From positions 2,728,001-2,792,000 of the forward strand of contig NZ_CP107904.1 of the NCBI RefSeq assembly GCF_036013975.1: a stretch of DNA of 64,000 nucleotides, read 5' to 3'. Below are positions 63,142 through 64,000 of this stretch, one piece after another. Numbering within the stretch: the stretch's first letter is position 1; each line of letters starts with the position of its first letter. The notes beneath the pieces are model-generated. The model saw nothing but the letters and a program-made list of their open reading frames with translations, was not told the origin of the DNA and did not search any database. The translations under genes were made by a program, and so were the position numbers. The stretch is from Kitasatospora sp. NBC_00458. GTDB lineage: Bacteria; Actinomycetota; Actinomycetes; Streptomycetales; Streptomycetaceae.

Positions 63142-63834
63142 TCAGACGTCGGTGATCCGCAGGCCCGCGTGGGCCTTGTACCGGCGGTTCACCGAGATCA
63201 GGTTGGCGACCAGCGCCTCGACCTGGTGCGCGTTGCGCAGCCGGCCCGCGAAGATGCCGCGCATGCCGGGGATCCGCCCGGCCAGCGCCTGCACGATGTC
63301 GGTGGCGGCCCGCTCCTCGCCGAGCACCATCACGTCGGTGTCGATCCGCTCGACGGACTCGTCCTGCAGCAGCACCGCCGAGAGGTGGTGGAAGGCGGCG
63401 GTGACCCGGGAGTCCGGCAGCAGGGCGGCTGCCTGCTGGGCGGCGCTGCCCTCCTCCGGGACGAGTGCGTAGGCGCCCTGCTTGTCGAAGCCGAGCGGGT
63501 TGACGCAGTCCACCACGATCTTGCCGGCCAGCTCCTCGCGGAGCGCGGTCAGCGTGGCCGCGTGCCCGTCCCAGGGCACCGCGACGATCACGATGTCGCT
63601 CTCCCTGGCGGTGGTGGCGTTGTCGGCGCCGCGCACCCCGAGGCCGATGTCGGCGGCCGAGGCCTCCGCGCGGGCCGCGTCGCGCGAACCGATGATCACC
63701 TGCTGGCCGGCCTTGGCCAGCCGGAGGGCCAGCCCCCGCCCCTGGTCGCCGGTGCCGCCGAGGACACCGACCACCAGCTGCGAGACGTCCGGCAACTCGT
63801 GGGCCGGGTTTGTCGCTGAATCGAGGGAAGTCAT
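63142..63834 (-). CDS. npdG: NADPH:F420 oxidoreductase
   Basis: 230 aa from ATG at 63834; CAGGAT lies six bases upstream, so it is probably leaderless. NAD(P)-binding: LVVGVLGGTGDQGRGLALRLAKAG (GxGxxG-like, about res 20-40), IIGSRDAARAEA (the SR motif recognises the NADP phosphate), IVIVAVPWDGHA, VVDCVNPLGFDKQGAY, and VTAAFHHLSAVLL. This is the Npd/Fno pattern. It exchanges hydride between F420 and NADP, feeding F420-dependent enzymes. Confidence 0.92.
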   Translation of the reverse strand: MTSLDSATNPAHELPDVSQLVVGVLGGTGDQGRGLALRLAKAGQQVIIGSRDAARAEASAADIGLGVRGADNATTARESDIVIVAVPWDGHAATLTALREELAGKIVVDCVNPLGFDKQGAYALVPEEGSAAQQAAALLPDSRVTAAFHHLSAVLLQDESVERIDTDVMVLGEERAATDIVQALAGRIPGMRGIFAGRLRNAHQVEALVANLISVNRRYKAHAGLRITDV

Positions 63835-63881
63835 GGGCCGATCCTGCCAAACCGGCGGCCCGCCGCGACATCCTGTCCGCC

Positions 63882-64000
63882 ATGGACGCGGTGAGAGTTT
63901 CGGCACTCCGGGAGCGGCTGACCGGAACCGGCTGGCTGGAGGCGGTCGGCGGCTTCGCCGGCGAGCTGCGGCACGCGGTCTCCCGGCGCGGCGCGGACGG
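63882..64000 (+). CDS. Partial gene, product unknown (truncated by window end)
   Basis: Starts at ATG 63882, 47 bases from the divergent npdG start, and runs off the right edge. The first 39 residues (MDAVRVSALRERLTGTG, AVGGFAGELRHAVSRRGAD) show codon use typical of this genome. Too short to name. Confidence 0.6.
   Translation, partial: MDAVRVSALRERLTGTGWLEAVGGFAGELRHAVSRRGAD

Overview
This is a very GC-rich chromosomal segment with strong G/C bias at third codon positions, many GTG starts, leaderless start codons, and gene families typical of Streptomycetaceae (SARP-type regulator, SigE-family sigma factor, AmtB/GlnK/GlnE set with a GlnR box, F420 enzyme, DUF1697, DUF6891, DUF1152). The organism is most likely a Streptomyces or Kitasatospora. 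The block pullulanase - glnE - glnA2-type synthetase - nadE - panB recalls the S. coelicolor SCO2226-SCO2256 neighbourhood (from memory, not checked), but without malEFG.

Layout. 1-4.1 kb: accessory, lower-GC edge of a probable defence island: an Lhr-type helicase resembling BrxHI of type 2 BREX, an HNH nuclease, and two decayed copies of one short coding segment that bracket the nuclease. 4.5-7.3 kb: a zinc-finger-like protein with a coupled small membrane protein, divergent from an HTH-like protein. 7.5-20.1 kb: LysR/MFS divergent pair, LapA-like protein, SpoIIE-type phosphatase, P450, ArsC-like reductase, PPOX protein, DUF1697, two unknowns with an FHA protein, DUF1152, DUF6891, a lipoprotein, and TetR controlling a flavin monooxygenase. 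20.2-27.4 kb: monooxygenase, unknown protein between two copies of an intergenic repeat, hemerythrin protein, SigE-family sigma factor, esterase lipoprotein, SDR.

27.6-40.3 kb: polymer degradation and nitrogen: secreted GH13 amylase with CBM20, glnK and amtB (coupled by 4-bp overlap, GlnR box upstream), secreted M4 metalloprotease, and an 1834-residue secreted amylase-pullulanase fusion. The amylase and pullulanase promoters share an operator-like word, suggesting one maltose-type repressor. 40.5-51 kb: PAP2-type membrane protein, glnE, acyltransferase, DUF3344-like secreted protein, GlnA2-type glutamine synthetase, NAD synthetase. 51-64 kb: membrane-anchored EEP phosphoesterase, TetR with DHA2 efflux pump and operator, panB, DrrAB-type exporter, an AfsR-like SARP with NB-ARC and TPR parts, an M50 site-2 protease, a small membrane protein, an F420:NADPH oxidoreductase, and the 5' end of an unknown gene.

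Regulatory signals stand out. Three genes (PPOX, DUF1697, DUF6891) carry close matches to the actinobacterial RecA-independent DNA-damage promoter (PafBC type), each ending exactly six bases before the start codon. Several other genes show the same fixed six- to seven-base gap between a -10 hexamer and the start codon, as expected for leaderless mRNAs. No rRNA, tRNA, CRISPR array or intact insertion sequence was seen.
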